This document shows, piece by piece, positions 5,279-6,424 of a stretch of DNA of 6,424 nucleotides. Made by a program: the position numbers and the translations under genes. The DNA lies in the NCBI GenBank assembly GCA_937982515.1, contig CALJMB010000364.1, forward strand, positions 1-6,424, read 5' to 3'. Origin of the DNA: an uncultured Balneolaceae bacterium (GTDB lineage: Bacteria; Bacteroidota; Rhodothermia; Balneolales; Balneolaceae). Every line of letters begins with the position of its first letter. The stretch's first letter is position 1. The notes under the pieces were generated by a model. That model was not told where the DNA came from, ran no database searches, and was given only the letters and a program-made list of their open reading frames with translations.

Positions 5279-6424
5279 CTATTCGTTATACCCCAACTGC
5301 CGGGTATTCTGTTTTTGTTCTTGAACGATATGAAGCTGGTCAACAGCGGGATTTTCTACGGTTTGTTTGATGCCGGAAGGCCATCGTATTTCCAGCTTAT
5401 CTACAGATGTATGATCACCCAACCCAAAATGAACGGGACGCTGGTTTTGTGAGCTGAATCCGCTTCCACCGGAAACAACCTGAAGTTGTCTTTTGCCACC
5501 CCAGTATAATTTCAGCTCTGCCCCTATGGCGCTTCCGTTACTCCGTGTTCCCTCCAGTTTAAAAGCGATCCAGTGATTCCGGTCAGCCGTATTGTTTTTA
5601 TAGACTTTAACCGGTCCGTTTTGGCTGGCTACGATAATATCCATCACGCCGCGGTTCCAAAGGTCGGCAACTGCCACGGAACGACTGTCCAGATCCAGCC
5701 CACCACCTACGGCTCCGGCTATCTCCCGGAACTTGCCGGCTCCGTCATTGAGCCACAGTTTATTTTTCTGGTACCCCGACAGGCTGCGGCCTTCCATAGC
5801 CGGCCAGTTTTTGGCATCGGATATGATGCTTTTGTTTCCTCCCGCCACTTTAGAAAAATCGTACCAGTAATCGGTTCCTTTGGCTGCTGATACATACCCG
5901 TTGGTTACGTACAGGTCAGTATTCCCGTCATTGTTGAGATCACAGAACTGGGCTCCGTAGCACCAGCCTCCCAGTTCCACTCCCAGGTTTCCCGCCAGAT
6001 TCTGAAAAGTTACGGTGTTGCCGTCACCTTCCCGCGGAACCCACAGATTATTGCCCTGGATAAGCACGCCGGGCTCGGAAATGTTTGTGATGTAAATGGA
6101 AAACCTGCCCTGGTTCAGGATATCGCCATAAGAGACATTCATCCCGCTTTTAGGTGCGAAGCCCATACCCGCTTCATCGCCGGCGTTGCGGAAGCTCTTT
6201 CCTTCTTCATTGATAAAAAGCTGATCCACGCCGTAGTCGTTGGCCAGTACCAGGTCGGGGTAGCCGTTGCCCGTCAGATCGGCCGCGGAGGCGGCCAGTG
6301 TCCATCTGCGGCTTTCCAGCCCCAGCTCTTCACTTACTTCGGTAAAGGTTCCATCCCCGTTATTCCGAAAGAGGTATTTGCGTCCGCCGTTCCGGGCATA
6401 TTCAAAGCTCTCGGGCATGATCAC
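5279..6424 (-). CDS. CRTAC1-type protein with FG-GAP/VCBS repeats and C-terminal ASPIC/UnbV domain, 5'-truncated by window edge
   Basis: The frame is open to the window edge, so the true start and any signal peptide lie outside; 381 residues are visible (numbered from the edge). FG-GAP/VCBS blade motifs recur: FRNNGDGTFTEVSEELGL (19-36), ADLTGNGYPDLVLANDYG (48-65), CDLNNDGNTDLYVTNGY (161-177) with an intact Asp-rich calcium-loop pattern, LWLNDGAGKFREIAGAVG (223-240) and the degenerate ADLWNRGVMDIIVASQNG (253-270). Residues about 284-366 form the ASPIC/UnbV domain: HWIAFKLEGTRSNGSAIGAE, then VVSGGSGFSSQNQRPVHFGL and KLEIRWPSG. The NWPAMEGRSLSGYQKNKLWL stretch (206-225) is also typical of the UnbV/CRTAC1 group. 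These proteins are usually secreted propellers of uncertain function; UnbV (E4) is named from enediyne clusters. The next gene downstream encodes an UnbU-like membrane protein, so the two probably work together. Confidence 0.93.
   Translation of the reverse strand: MIMPESFEYARNGGRKYLFRNNGDGTFTEVSEELGLESRRWTLAASAADLTGNGYPDLVLANDYGVDQLFINEEGKSFRNAGDEAGMGFAPKSGMNVSYGDILNQGRFSIYITNISEPGVLIQGNNLWVPREGDGNTVTFQNLAGNLGVELGGWCYGAQFCDLNNDGNTDLYVTNGYVSAAKGTDYWYDFSKVAGGNKSIISDAKNWPAMEGRSLSGYQKNKLWLNDGAGKFREIAGAVGGGLDLDSRSVAVADLWNRGVMDIIVASQNGPVKVYKNNTADRNHWIAFKLEGTRSNGSAIGAELKLYWGGKRQLQVVSGGSGFSSQNQRPVHFGLGDHTSVDKLEIRWPSGIKQTVENPAVDQLHIVQEQKQNTRQLGYNE

Overview
All five genes in this window lie on the minus strand. 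Bacteroidota-type lineages fit best, perhaps Rhodothermota/Balneolota. This is inferred from four things: moderate GC, the gene families (DUF1080/3-keto-disaccharide hydrolase, PVC-type sugar dehydrogenase propeller, CRTAC1/UnbV), export signals on every protein whose N-terminus is visible except the polytopic membrane protein, and starts that mostly lack strong Shine-Dalgarno sites. Assignment below phylum is a guess.

In transcription order (high to low coordinates): (1) 6424-5279 is the C-terminal 381 residues of a CRTAC1-type protein, with FG-GAP/VCBS repeats followed by an ASPIC/UnbV domain. (2) 5278-5128 is a short spacer with imperfect hairpin repeats. (3) 5127-4282 is a 281-residue polytopic membrane protein of the NQR2/RnfD family, resembling the UnbU (E5) proteins that accompany UnbV (E4) in enediyne clusters. 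(4) 4281-3786 is a gap of about 500 bp. It holds a GC-rich island of unknown nature, a perfect 16-bp inverted repeat around a 35-nt centre, and a 9-bp dyad just upstream of the next gene. (5) 3785-2961 is a secreted single-domain DUF1080 protein. (6) 2960-2600 is a gap largely filled by an inverted, REP/REPIN-like repeat element. (7) 2599-695 is a predicted lipoprotein with DUF1080, PA14 and an unnamed C-terminal region. (8) 619-1 is the N-terminal third or so of a secreted sugar (sorbosone/glucose) dehydrogenase-like beta-propeller, running off the window.

Functionally, the second half looks like an envelope carbohydrate module. DUF1080 proteins are known to act on 3-keto-glycosides, and a quinoprotein/heme-type propeller could supply oxidised sugars. 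The first half is an UnbV-UnbU pair whose biochemical role outside enediyne clusters is not established. Whether the halves form one system is inference: they share strand and order but are separated by a repeat-bearing gap. No tRNA, rRNA, CRISPR array, transposase or complete insertion sequence was seen.
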